In this document: piece after piece, positions 34,279 through 42,188 of the stretch
How positions within the stretch are numbered: position 1 is the first letter of the stretch
Layout of the letters: each line of letters starts with the position of its first letter
Assembly: GCA_021773815.1 (NCBI GenBank)
Contig: JAJFJS010000029.1
Span: forward strand, 1 to 64,000
Direction of reading: 5' to 3'
Source: Gammaproteobacteria bacterium
GTDB taxonomy: Bacteria > Pseudomonadota > Gammaproteobacteria > Steroidobacterales > GCA-2729495
Length of the DNA stretch: 64,000 nt
The notes under the pieces: generated by a model
What the model was told of the DNA's origin: nothing
Databases searched by the model: none
Seen by the model: only the letters and a program-made list of their open reading frames with translations
Program-made: the position numbers and the translations under genes

Positions 34279-35079
34279 TTGGGACCATCAGCGTTGCTCA
34301 TCGCACTGCTTGCGTCGCTCGCCGCCGGGCAGGGGCAGGTGTTGCGACTCGACGTGGCCGGCGAACCCGGGCTCGCGTCGGTTACCGTGGACTGGAACGA
34401 CCGGACGATCCCGTTCGTCCGGGACGGCGACGGCTGGTTCACGCTCGTCGGTGTCGATCTGGATACGTCGCCCGGCGCACATTCCGCCGTCGTGACGTTG
34501 ACGGGCCCGGATGGCCGGGTGCGGCGGATCGAACGGCGAATCGACGTTACCGAACGACAATTTCCGACGACGCGTCTTACGGTTGCGCCGAAGTTCGTTG
34601 CGCTGAGCGCCGAGAACGAAGCGCGCGCCGCGCGCGAGCGCGTCGAAATCGATGCGGTCTATGCGCGCATCACGCCCGCGGCGTTATGGACCGAACCGTT
34701 CGTCGTGCCGATACCCGGCGCGACCGGCGGACGCAACTTCGGCCACCGGCGTGTCTTCAACGACCAGCCGCGCGCGCCGCACGCCGGGGCGGATCTTGCG
34801 GCCGCGACCGGCACCGAGATTCGCGCGGCGAATCGAGGTCGCATCGTGCTGGCCCAGGAACTGTTCTTCAGCGGCAATGCCGTGTTCATCGATCACGGCC
34901 TCGGTATCGTTTCTGTCTACCTGCACCTGTCGGAGATCCGCGTCGCGCCGGGCACGCTGGTCGAGCGGGGTCAGGTCATCGGGCTGGCCGGCGCCACGGG
35001 CCGCGTGACCGGGCCGCACCTGCACTGGGGCGTCCGCGCGCAGGGCGCCCGGGTCGATCCGTTCTCGCTGTTGCCCTGA
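34279..35079 (+). CDS. Exported M23 (LytM) peptidase
   Basis: 266 residues. Signal peptide (about 1-18), an Ig-like N-terminal domain (about 20-95), then a LytM domain with zinc ligands HAGAD (His and Asp) and HLHWGV. Complete zinc and catalytic residues suggest an active peptidoglycan endopeptidase in the periplasm. Start is TTG with GAGGG 9 nt upstream; no ATG is available before the signal. Confidence 0.88.
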   Translation: MGPSALLIALLASLAAGQGQVLRLDVAGEPGLASVTVDWNDRTIPFVRDGDGWFTLVGVDLDTSPGAHSAVVTLTGPDGRVRRIERRIDVTERQFPTTRLTVAPKFVALSAENEARAARERVEIDAVYARITPAALWTEPFVVPIPGATGGRNFGHRRVFNDQPRAPHAGADLAAATGTEIRAANRGRIVLAQELFFSGNAVFIDHGLGIVSVYLHLSEIRVAPGTLVERGQVIGLAGATGRVTGPHLHWGVRAQGARVDPFSLLP

Positions 35080-35082
35080 ACG

Positions 35083-35115
35083 AGAATCGCCGGCGCTAAT
35101 TACGCCGGCGATTCT
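35083..35115 (+). terminator. Hairpin after the M23 gene
   Basis: Perfect 13-bp stem AGAATCGCCGGCG / CGCCGGCGATTCT with a 7-nt loop, 4 nt after the M23 stop. A strong GC stem but only a short T-containing tail, so probable terminator for the rightward gene and possibly for the convergent SDR gene. Confidence 0.65.
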
Positions 35116-35116
35116 T

Positions 35117-35172
35117 GAGCCATATCTACCGAGCCATATCTACCGAGCCGTATCTACCGAGCCGTATCTACC
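35117..35172. repeat. Four 14-bp tandem repeats overlapping the SDR stop codon
   Basis: GAGCCATATCTACC twice, then GAGCCGTATCTACC twice, with no spacer. The last unit contains the TAG stop of the leftward SDR gene (35168-35170). The array sits between converging genes, right next to the hairpin at 35083-35115. Confidence 0.85.
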
Positions 35173-35977
35173 AGGGCAGGACGGCGCCGTCCTCGTAGTT
35201 CAGGAATTTGCCGTTGTCTTCCGGCGTCAGGCCGTCGATGACGGCGAGCATCTTGGACACGCTCTCATCGGTCTCGATGGTATTGGGTATCTTGATGCCT
35301 TTGAACTGCTCCATGTCGTCCATCGTATTGACCTGTCCGGGCGACAGCAGCGTCAGGATGATACCCTTCTTCGGCGTCTCGAACGCGAGCGTATACATGA
35401 ACATGTTCAGCGCGGCCTTGCTGCCGCGGTAGCTGTACATCATCGGCATCTTCGGGCTTAGCTCGAATGAACCGCCCTTGCTCGTGATCATGACGATCTT
35501 CTTCTGGTCCGACGCGGCGACCGTGTCCATGAAAGCCTGTGCGAGTTTCAGCGGCGCAATCGCGTTGACCTCCATACTCTTGCGCGTGATGTCCCAGTCG
35601 ACGCCGTCGACGCGCTTGAAGGCGGACCTGTACTTCGGCGTCAGGCCGGCGTTACTGATCAGCACGTCGACCGTCTGTTCGGCATATTTTGCCGCCAGCG
35701 CGTCGATGCGATCGAAGTCAGTGACATCGAGCTGCTCGATCACGACATGCTTGTACTCGGCGGCCAGCGTCTGCAGTTCGTCGGCCCGGCCGGGTTTGCG
35801 TGCTGTCGCAATCACATTCCAGTCGCGCGCCGCATATTGCCGGACGAATTCCAGTCCGATGCCGCGGTTGGCGCCGGTGATGAAGACGGTCGGCTGGTCG
35901 GGGTCGAGCCCGGCCCCTGCGTTCGATGACAGTGCGAGCATGATCAGCCCGAGAACCCGAAGAAGATTGATGCGCAT
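35168..35977 (-). CDS. Short-chain dehydrogenase with signal peptide
   Basis: 269 residues. Sec-type signal (about 1-22). Then a classical SDR: TGANRGIG (34-41, dinucleotide loop), NAG, Ser in MITSKGG, and Tyr/Lys as YRGSK. It would reduce or oxidise a carbonyl with NAD(P). An exported SDR is unusual because pyridine nucleotides are not free in the periplasm; the hydrophobic N-terminus could instead be a membrane anchor with the domain in the cytoplasm. Single gene, convergent with M23. Confidence 0.82.
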   Translation of the reverse strand: MRINLLRVLGLIMLALSSNAGAGLDPDQPTVFITGANRGIGLEFVRQYAARDWNVIATARKPGRADELQTLAAEYKHVVIEQLDVTDFDRIDALAAKYAEQTVDVLISNAGLTPKYRSAFKRVDGVDWDITRKSMEVNAIAPLKLAQAFMDTVAASDQKKIVMITSKGGSFELSPKMPMMYSYRGSKAALNMFMYTLAFETPKKGIILTLLSPGQVNTMDDMEQFKGIKIPNTIETDESVSKMLAVIDGLTPEDNGKFLNYEDGAVLPW

Positions 35978-36013
35978 GCCTTTCTCTCTGTGTGATGTGC
36001 CGGTGGCCGGCGA

Positions 36014-36178
36014 TTATAGCGGTGAGCCGGAAGCCGAATCGACACCGGTCGGCGGTGACTTGTCTTCGGGCTTGATCGGATCCTGCTGTTTGATCCGTTT
36101 GCGGTCGTATTTCTTCTTGTCCTTGTGCGGACCCGACTTGCGCAGGATGTCAGGTGGCGGCGGGGCGATCTTCTTCAC
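36014..36178 (-). CDS. 54-residue lysine-rich protein coupled to the regulator gene
   Basis: Starts at GTG 36178, which shares GTGA with the stop of the winged-helix/hydrolase gene, and ends at 36014. The product opens VKKIAPPPPDILRKSGPHKD and is rich in Lys and Pro with several KxxKK runs; it is predicted disordered and basic. Real coding is suggested by the overlap and by composition unlike its antisense surroundings, but homology is not known to me. Confidence 0.5.
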   Translation of the reverse strand: MKKIAPPPPDILRKSGPHKDKKKYDRKRIKQQDPIKPEDKSPPTGVDSASGSPL

Positions 36179-37356
36179 GTGTCGAGGTCCAGGAAGGGCT
36201 GCATCGTATCGAGCACGCTTTGTGCGTCGCCGATGAACCACCAGTGGTCCTGACCCTCGAGCGCGACGAACCGGCTGTTCGGGATCGCCGCGGCCAGGTC
36301 CCGTCCGGCGCGCCAGTCCACGAGTCGGTCGGCGGTTCGGTGCATGACGAGCGTCGGACACCGAATGTCCGCAAGGCTGTCGCGCACGTCGATGTCGCGG
36401 GCCACTTCGAGGATACCCTTGACACTGCCGGGTGTTGCCGACGCGCGCAGGTAGCGGGCCCAGCCGTCGCGGTAAACCGGATCGCTGGCATGGCTCGGCG
36501 CGAACAATTCCAGTGATGCCGGTCCGCCCCAGCTGTCGGTCAGGTGCTGAAGCCAGGCGTCATAGCCTCGTCGGCTGGCCATGAACGGATAGTCGTCGTC
36601 CCGGAGTCCCTTGGCATAGGTTGCGTACAGGATCAGCGCCGTGACGCGTTCGGGGTGGCGCGCGGCCAGCAGGCATGCGGCCGGGCCGCTCTCGGACACG
36701 GCAAAGATCGTCGTGCGCTTCGAACCGGCCGCGTCGAGCACGGCGATCATGTCCTCGACCATCTCGTCGATCGACGGGGCGGGGCCGGCCCGGTCCGACA
36801 GGCCGACGCCGCGCTTGTCGAACGTGATCAGCCGGCGTCCGCGCGCGAGCTGGGCATCGAAGTCGGCGACCATCTGCACGCGGTAGCGCAGGTCCAGGTG
36901 CGACACGAAGCCCGGGGCGAACAGGATGTCTGGCGGGCCCTCGCCGATCGTCCGCCAGGCGATATGGGCGTCGTTGGTCTGCACGAAATGCACGTCGGAC
37001 AGACCGTCGACGAGAAATACGCTGCTGGCCGGTTCGGTCACGTCGGCGATAAAGCGGAAGCCTTTGCGCGGCACGGTGCGAATGATCGCCGGTTCGTGCG
37101 CATCGTCACCGAGCGCGCGGCGGGCCTTCATGATCGTGCGTGACAGCGACGCTTCGGTAACGACGAGATCGGGCCACAGCGCATCCTGCAGTTCTTCCTT
37201 ACTGACGACGCGGTCGCGGTGCGCGAGCAGGTAGGCAATAAGATCGAATACCTTCGGCTCGGTCTCGCGCACCGTGTCGCCGACCCACAGCTCGCGCCGG
37301 TCGGGATCCAGCGCCCGGTCGGCGAAACGAAAACTGCGTTGGTGGGGGGTGGCCAT
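36175..37356 (-). CDS. Winged-helix regulator fused to an alpha/beta hydrolase
   Basis: About 393 residues. Residues about 8-103 form an OmpR/CadC-type winged helix (REPKVFDLI-type recognition region, VSKEELQDALWPD, RTVPRKGFRFIADV wing). Residues about 130-393 form an alpha/beta hydrolase with oxyanion FAPGF, nucleophile in AVSESGPA, Asp in HRTADRLVD and His in GQDHWWF, so the triad looks intact. No TM lies between them, unlike CadC. Likely a ligand-responsive transcription factor using a hydrolase fold, or a moonlighting enzyme. Start ATG 37356 (alternatives upstream). Confidence 0.85.
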   Translation of the reverse strand: MATPHQRSFRFADRALDPDRRELWVGDTVRETEPKVFDLIAYLLAHRDRVVSKEELQDALWPDLVVTEASLSRTIMKARRALGDDAHEPAIIRTVPRKGFRFIADVTEPASSVFLVDGLSDVHFVQTNDAHIAWRTIGEGPPDILFAPGFVSHLDLRYRVQMVADFDAQLARGRRLITFDKRGVGLSDRAGPAPSIDEMVEDMIAVLDAAGSKRTTIFAVSESGPAACLLAARHPERVTALILYATYAKGLRDDDYPFMASRRGYDAWLQHLTDSWGGPASLELFAPSHASDPVYRDGWARYLRASATPGSVKGILEVARDIDVRDSLADIRCPTLVMHRTADRLVDWRAGRDLAAAIPNSRFVALEGQDHWWFIGDAQSVLDTMQPFLDLDT

Positions 37357-37537
37357 GACGTGCCCAAGGATACCGGACGGCATTCGGCTCCGGCGGGTTT
37401 TCACGGACAAATTCCGTCGATGGTCATGAAAAGGTCAGGGTTTGATCAGGAGCCGGTCAGGACTCCAGGCCCGCCGGGGCGCACAGTCTGTCCATCGACC
37501 GCGGGACCGCCCGCCCAAACCGCAAGAGGATGATGAT

Positions 37538-37912
37538 ATGAACACCCGACGCTCAGCCTTCCGCTTCGCCGCACTGTCCGCACTGGCCGCGGGCATCCTG
37601 ATCGCACCGACCCTGCAGGCCCACGAGTTGCTGCCGGCGCTCTATGCTCAGCCGCTGGATCGCTGCATCGCTGAACTGCGTGCCGAACTGGATACCACCG
37701 GTGCCGCCGCCATCCGTCACACCGTGATCGAGATCGACCGGCGCGGGGCCTGGTACGCGTTCGATATCCGCACGGACCTGATGGACGATGCCGGCGTCTT
37801 GATCGGCGCTGCCAACACGCGGTGCGATGCGCATCGCTGGCAGGCACGGACCGCCGTCAATGTCACGCGCCAGCCGACGACCGATGTCGTGCGCCTGGCT
37901 GCCGCCGAGTGA
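37538..37912 (+). CDS. Small exported protein, unknown
   Basis: 124 residues. Tat-like RR in the n-region (MNTRRSAFRF), but the hydrophobic core and ALQA-type cut near residue 28 look Sec-like. The mature part has two Cys (in DRCIAEL and NTRCDAHRW) that could form a disulfide. AGAGGA 7 nt upstream fixes ATG 37538. It diverges from the winged-helix/hydrolase gene and is followed by a strong terminator. Confidence 0.65.
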   Translation: MNTRRSAFRFAALSALAAGILIAPTLQAHELLPALYAQPLDRCIAELRAELDTTGAAAIRHTVIEIDRRGAWYAFDIRTDLMDDAGVLIGAANTRCDAHRWQARTAVNVTRQPTTDVVRLAAAE

Positions 37913-38022
37913 CCGGCGGACTCGTGCCGCGGGCCCCGATCTTGTGCGCATGATGTTCTGATCAACATGATGTCTGGATAAACGATCCACCCGGCACCGG
38001 CCGGTGCCCGGATCTCGACACC

Positions 38023-38051
38023 GCGACCCGCGCCTTGCGGGTCGCTTTTAT
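38023..38051 (+). terminator. Intrinsic terminator
   Basis: Perfect 9-bp GC stem GCGACCCGC / GCGGGTCGC with a 5-nt loop, followed by TTTTATT. It lies about 110 nt after the small exported gene. A separate GC palindrome GCACCGGCCGGTGC lies at 37994-38007. Confidence 0.8.
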
Positions 38052-38173
38052 TCCCCACACGCTGCGATTCGCTGCCGCCCGCACCGCCATCGTGCATCGC
38101 CGCAATATGCGTACAATAGCCGTTGCGCCGTGCCGGATGGCGGGGATCGAACGTACATTTGAGGGATTCGCTC

Positions 38174-38998
38174 ATGGGCGGCTGGATTCGGATCGTCTTC
38201 TCTTTATTCGGACTGATCATGATCGGGCTGTTCGTCAATGGTGTCATGACCGGCACCTGGTCGGCGGTCAACTGGGCCATGCTCGGCGTCGCCGTGACGT
38301 GTTGTTTGATCATCTTCGTGCGCTTCGCATTCGTGTTCGATTTCGGTTACGCGTCATGCGCGATGTTGAACGGCGCATTGATCTGCATCGCGCGCCCGTC
38401 CGCGGCCAGTCTGCTGATCGGCGGCGCCGCATTCCTGTACGGTATGCGGCTGTTTGCCTTTTCGTGGTCGCGCGTACGCAGCGCTTCTTATGCGAACCGC
38501 ATGCAAAATACCGGTCAGGCGGAGGTGGACATGCCGATGGCGGCCAAGGCCGCTTTATACGTCATGCTCGTGTGGCTGTTGACCTATCACATGATGGCCG
38601 TGTGGTTCGTGGCGCAGGCCGCCATGCTGTCGCCGGGCGTCGTCGCAGGGGGCGTTATCATGCTGGCCGGGACTGCGCTGGAAGGCATCGCGGATCGGCA
38701 GAAACAGCATGCCAAGGCGCTCGACCCCGGTGCGTTTGTTGTCGTGGGAATCTACAGTCGCTGGCGGCACCCGAATTACTCGGGGGAGATCGGCGTGCAG
38801 GTCGGCCTGGTGATCGCCGGGCTGTCCGTGACGACCGGTATCGTGCAGGCGGTCATGGCGGTGCTCACGCCGCTCTACATTACCTTGCTGATGATCTCCG
38901 AGGCGCGGCGACTCGATGACCGGCAGGCCGAGCGCTACGGTTCGGACCCTGCCTGGCAGGCCTATCGTGCCCGCAGCGGTTCGTTGCTCCCGCGCTGA
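38174..38998 (+). CDS. DUF1295 membrane protein (steroid-reductase/ICMT-like)
   Basis: 274 residues with about seven TM helices and the DUF1295 hallmark VGIYSRWRHPNYSGEI (about 193-208), plus a late EARRLDDRQAERYG...W..Y..R segment. The family is related to 3-oxo-5-alpha-steroid reductases and isoprenylcysteine methyltransferases; the bacterial substrate is unknown. ATG 38174 begins just before the first helix. Confidence 0.88.
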   Translation: MGGWIRIVFSLFGLIMIGLFVNGVMTGTWSAVNWAMLGVAVTCCLIIFVRFAFVFDFGYASCAMLNGALICIARPSAASLLIGGAAFLYGMRLFAFSWSRVRSASYANRMQNTGQAEVDMPMAAKAALYVMLVWLLTYHMMAVWFVAQAAMLSPGVVAGGVIMLAGTALEGIADRQKQHAKALDPGAFVVVGIYSRWRHPNYSGEIGVQVGLVIAGLSVTTGIVQAVMAVLTPLYITLLMISEARRLDDRQAERYGSDPAWQAYRARSGSLLPR

Positions 38999-39083
38999 TT
39001 CGGGGGCCGAAAGAGGTGAACGTGTGCATTGAGCCCGTTCGGGTGATACAACGTCGCGGCACTTGAAACCAACGGAAAAGAAG

Positions 39084-40049
39084 ATGAGTACGCACGAAAA
39101 AGAAACCTTCCTGCAAACCTACGAATGGGTGAACGGCTGGCAGGATCTGCCGTGGGCGCACGACGAGCCGACGCTGTTTCTGGCCGAGATTTGCCAGGAA
39201 CGCGCTCCGGGCTGCGCGCTCGATATCGGTTGCGGCGCCGGTACCGATTCGGTCTACCTGGCCGAGCGGGGCTGGCAGGTCACGAGTCTTGATTTCGTGC
39301 CCATGGCGCTCGAATACACGCAGCAGCGGGCGGCGGCCGCCGGCGTGTCCATTCATGCGGTCGAGGCGGACATCACGGACTGGGAACCGCCGCAGCCATA
39401 CGACCTCGTTCTCGATCACGGCTTGCTGCACAACATGGACCCCGTGCGTCACCCGGCCTATCGCGACTGCGTGCTGCGGGCGCTGGCCGACGACGGTGAG
39501 TTCGTACTGCTGCACTGGCATCCGTTGTATCCGGGCCAGCCGAACGGCAAGGTCGGCCCGAATCGCCGCAGCCGTGAAGACATCAAGACCTTCTTCGCAC
39601 CCGATTTGCAGGAACGGTTCTTCGCGCGCGAGGAGTTCGAGGATTTGCCCGAGATGGTCGGCCGCGGTATGGCGCAGGCGTATTACCGGTTCCGTCGCAA
39701 CCAGGCCGAGGCACACCCGGCTGAACTCCTGGCGCAGATCACCGCGACGCTCGCGGGCCGGGGATTTGATGCGGACGCGGCGATCGCTGCCGGCGAACAG
39801 CCGGATGTGATTGCCGACGGGTTGCTGAAGCGGATTGTCGGACCCGGGCGCCTGGGTATCGACCATGTCGAGCCGGGTAACGCGGCGGCGGCGCTGGCCG
39901 CATGGGCCGGACGCGGCGGGCTCGATGTGGCGCGGGTCGAGACGCTGGTGCGGTTGTTCGCCTCGGAGGGGCACGGCGATGTCTGTACGATGAACGCAAA
40001 ATGCACCGAATGTGCCGTTAAATTCTGCAAACGGCAGCGATATCGTTAA
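39084..40049 (+). CDS. Class I methyltransferase with C-terminal Cys cluster
   Basis: 321 residues. Motif I ALDIGCGAGTDSVYLAERG, acidic SLDFVP, and DLVLDHGLLHNM give a standard SAM fold (about 25-200). The C-terminal part adds a helical domain (about 210-300) and ends in a Cys-rich tail, CTMNAKCTECAVKFC (four Cys, about 302-316), which could bind metal. ATG 39084 has GGAAAAG upstream; a TTG 21 nt earlier is less likely. Confidence 0.8.
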   Translation: MSTHEKETFLQTYEWVNGWQDLPWAHDEPTLFLAEICQERAPGCALDIGCGAGTDSVYLAERGWQVTSLDFVPMALEYTQQRAAAAGVSIHAVEADITDWEPPQPYDLVLDHGLLHNMDPVRHPAYRDCVLRALADDGEFVLLHWHPLYPGQPNGKVGPNRRSREDIKTFFAPDLQERFFAREEFEDLPEMVGRGMAQAYYRFRRNQAEAHPAELLAQITATLAGRGFDADAAIAAGEQPDVIADGLLKRIVGPGRLGIDHVEPGNAAAALAAWAGRGGLDVARVETLVRLFASEGHGDVCTMNAKCTECAVKFCKRQRYR

Positions 40050-40269
40050 ATAAGTCCGAATCTGGCGCTGATCGGCTCGCCGCCGCGCAGGGCCGGTGCG
40101 GCGGGGCGTGACCCACCGCATTGGGCCCGAGCGGCGCTCCCGGAGTGCACGGGGCGTGCCGGACCGGCGCCGGAATCCGCGACGCAGTTCGTATCCGCCC
40201 CGCGGGCATTCAGGCAAGCTCCCGGTCGCGGGCTGGCTTCGGACCGGCCCCGTGGAGGATTCGCTGATC

Positions 40270-42171
40270 GTGTTGGGCGCAGGATTGACCGGATGGAACA
40301 TGGGCTGGCCGGTATGGCTGGCCGCCGTCGGCGTATTCGTGATGGTGGGATTGCTCGCTGCCGTGCCGTGGCTGAGCCGACCGGCCGCCGAACCGTTTTT
40401 GAACCGGACGCTGATGGGCGGGTCGACGCTGTACAGCCGGCTGCTGACCGGGTTTCGATTCGTCGCCGTGATGCCGTTACTGACGCTGCTGCCGTTGCTT
40501 GCCGTCATCACGTCCGTGACCGTTCAGGATCGCATCACCCCCCGCGTCGAGGCGCTGGCCGGGGCGCTGGCCAACGATGTGCCGCGACTCATCGCCGGTC
40601 GCGTCACCGGCATCGAGGCGCTGGCCGGGCATGTCGCTGCTGCCGGGCGCGTCGACGCCATCACACTCAGCGATGCACTGCTGCGCCACCACGGATCGAA
40701 CCCGGAATTTGCCTCGTTATGGATTGCACGGCCCGACGGCGCCATCGTGGTCGCGACGGCATTCAAGGGCAGTCGGGCGGAGCGCTGGGCGGGCCCGGTG
40801 TCAGGCGTCGCGATGATGGATGCCTTCGCCCCCGCGGTGGCCGCCGATGGACTGTATGTCTCGCGCGTCCAGCCTGGCGCCGGCGCCGATGCCGCGCCGA
40901 TGGTGTTCGTCAGCGCACCGGTTCGTTTCGGCGCCGAGGCGCGCTGGGGCTTCGTGCAGGGACTGCTGAACCTGCGTGACGTCGTCGGCGGACTGATCGG
41001 ATCGGGCGGCACGAATACCGTCGCCGCAGTCATCACCGACGAGCAGCATCGTGTGCTGCTCGCGTCGCCGGGTACCGCGCTGGCGCCGCTCAGCGATCTG
41101 TCGGCCCATCCGCTGGTCACGGTGGGCGCCGCCGCGGGCACGACGGGTAAGGCCTACGGGTTTTCCGGTGCGCTCGGCGGCGATACCGGGCGCCGCGTGG
41201 CCGCCGTGCGTTCGCTCGCCAACGGCTGGCGTGTATATACGTCGACGGCCCAGGTCAGCACGAGCAGTACGCTGATGGTCTATATGGCGCTGGGACTGGT
41301 CTGGGCGTTGCTCGCGGCCATGTTCGCGCGCGGTATCGCGCCGTTGTACGGCAACAATGTCGCCGCGCCGCTGCAGAGGCTCGATGAGTCGCTGGATATT
41401 TTCGATGTCGAGCGCACCATCAGCAATATTCCGCGTCCGCCGAACGATGCGCCGAAGGAGATTCGCGAGGTCTATTCGCGCGTGCGTGAATCGATGCGAA
41501 ACAGTCGCGATGCTCATCGAAACATGGTCAAGGCCGTCAATGAAGGCGCCGAGCTGCGCCGGCAATTGCGGGTGGCGAACGGCGAAGGCGACCGGCCGCC
41601 GGGCCTGGCGCTGGTCAAGGAGACGCCGGCAGCGGATGCGACGTGGACGGGTCGGATCGACTCCGTGACACGGTTGTCGGGGCTCGATGTGTTCGAGGGT
41701 TTCTTCGGTGAGGCCTGGATGCTGGGCGTCGCCGACGGGCGCCCAATGGCTGTCGTGCTGGTAAAGATCGGCAGCACCGATGATCGGACGCTCAAACTCA
41801 TCGCGCAGAAACTGACGGCCGCGGTCGGCCGCACGCTCGACCTGGTGGCGCGCATCGCGGCCTGGGAGTTCGGCATGATTCTGCCCGATACCGATATCAG
41901 GGGCGGGCTGGCCGTCGCCGAGAAAATGCACAAGGCGCTCGGTGAAATGCCGGACCTGTCGGTCGAGGTCTGTTTCGGCGTGGCGTCGATCGTGCCGAAT
42001 GACAAGGGCAATGCACAATCGTTTTTCGAACTCTGCCATCGGGCGGCCGAAGCGGCGCAGCGGGAAGGCAGTGGACAAATCGCCTTCGTGACCGACACGG
42101 GCAAGTTTGCGTTGCATGCGTCATCGGACGTGATCGAATGGGACTCGGCCGAGACCGGCACCGGTCAGTAA
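40270..42171 (+). CDS. Cache-HAMP protein with degenerate GGDEF domain
   Basis: About 633 residues. Two TM segments near the N-terminus (about 10-30 and 58-82), a Cache-like periplasmic domain (about 88-330), a TM (about 333-357), a linker, then a GGDEF-fold domain (about 460-620) whose signature is AAWEF within RIAAWEFGMILPDTD. It lacks the catalytic and substrate residues, so cyclase activity is unlikely; it may bind nucleotide or signal by protein contact. GTG 40270 with GGAGG 11 nt upstream is my start; ATG 40300 is an alternative. Confidence 0.75.
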   Translation: MLGAGLTGWNMGWPVWLAAVGVFVMVGLLAAVPWLSRPAAEPFLNRTLMGGSTLYSRLLTGFRFVAVMPLLTLLPLLAVITSVTVQDRITPRVEALAGALANDVPRLIAGRVTGIEALAGHVAAAGRVDAITLSDALLRHHGSNPEFASLWIARPDGAIVVATAFKGSRAERWAGPVSGVAMMDAFAPAVAADGLYVSRVQPGAGADAAPMVFVSAPVRFGAEARWGFVQGLLNLRDVVGGLIGSGGTNTVAAVITDEQHRVLLASPGTALAPLSDLSAHPLVTVGAAAGTTGKAYGFSGALGGDTGRRVAAVRSLANGWRVYTSTAQVSTSSTLMVYMALGLVWALLAAMFARGIAPLYGNNVAAPLQRLDESLDIFDVERTISNIPRPPNDAPKEIREVYSRVRESMRNSRDAHRNMVKAVNEGAELRRQLRVANGEGDRPPGLALVKETPAADATWTGRIDSVTRLSGLDVFEGFFGEAWMLGVADGRPMAVVLVKIGSTDDRTLKLIAQKLTAAVGRTLDLVARIAAWEFGMILPDTDIRGGLAVAEKMHKALGEMPDLSVEVCFGVASIVPNDKGNAQSFFELCHRAAEAAQREGSGQIAFVTDTGKFALHASSDVIEWDSAETGTGQ

Positions 42172-42188
42172 ACTGTCCCCTCAATTCT

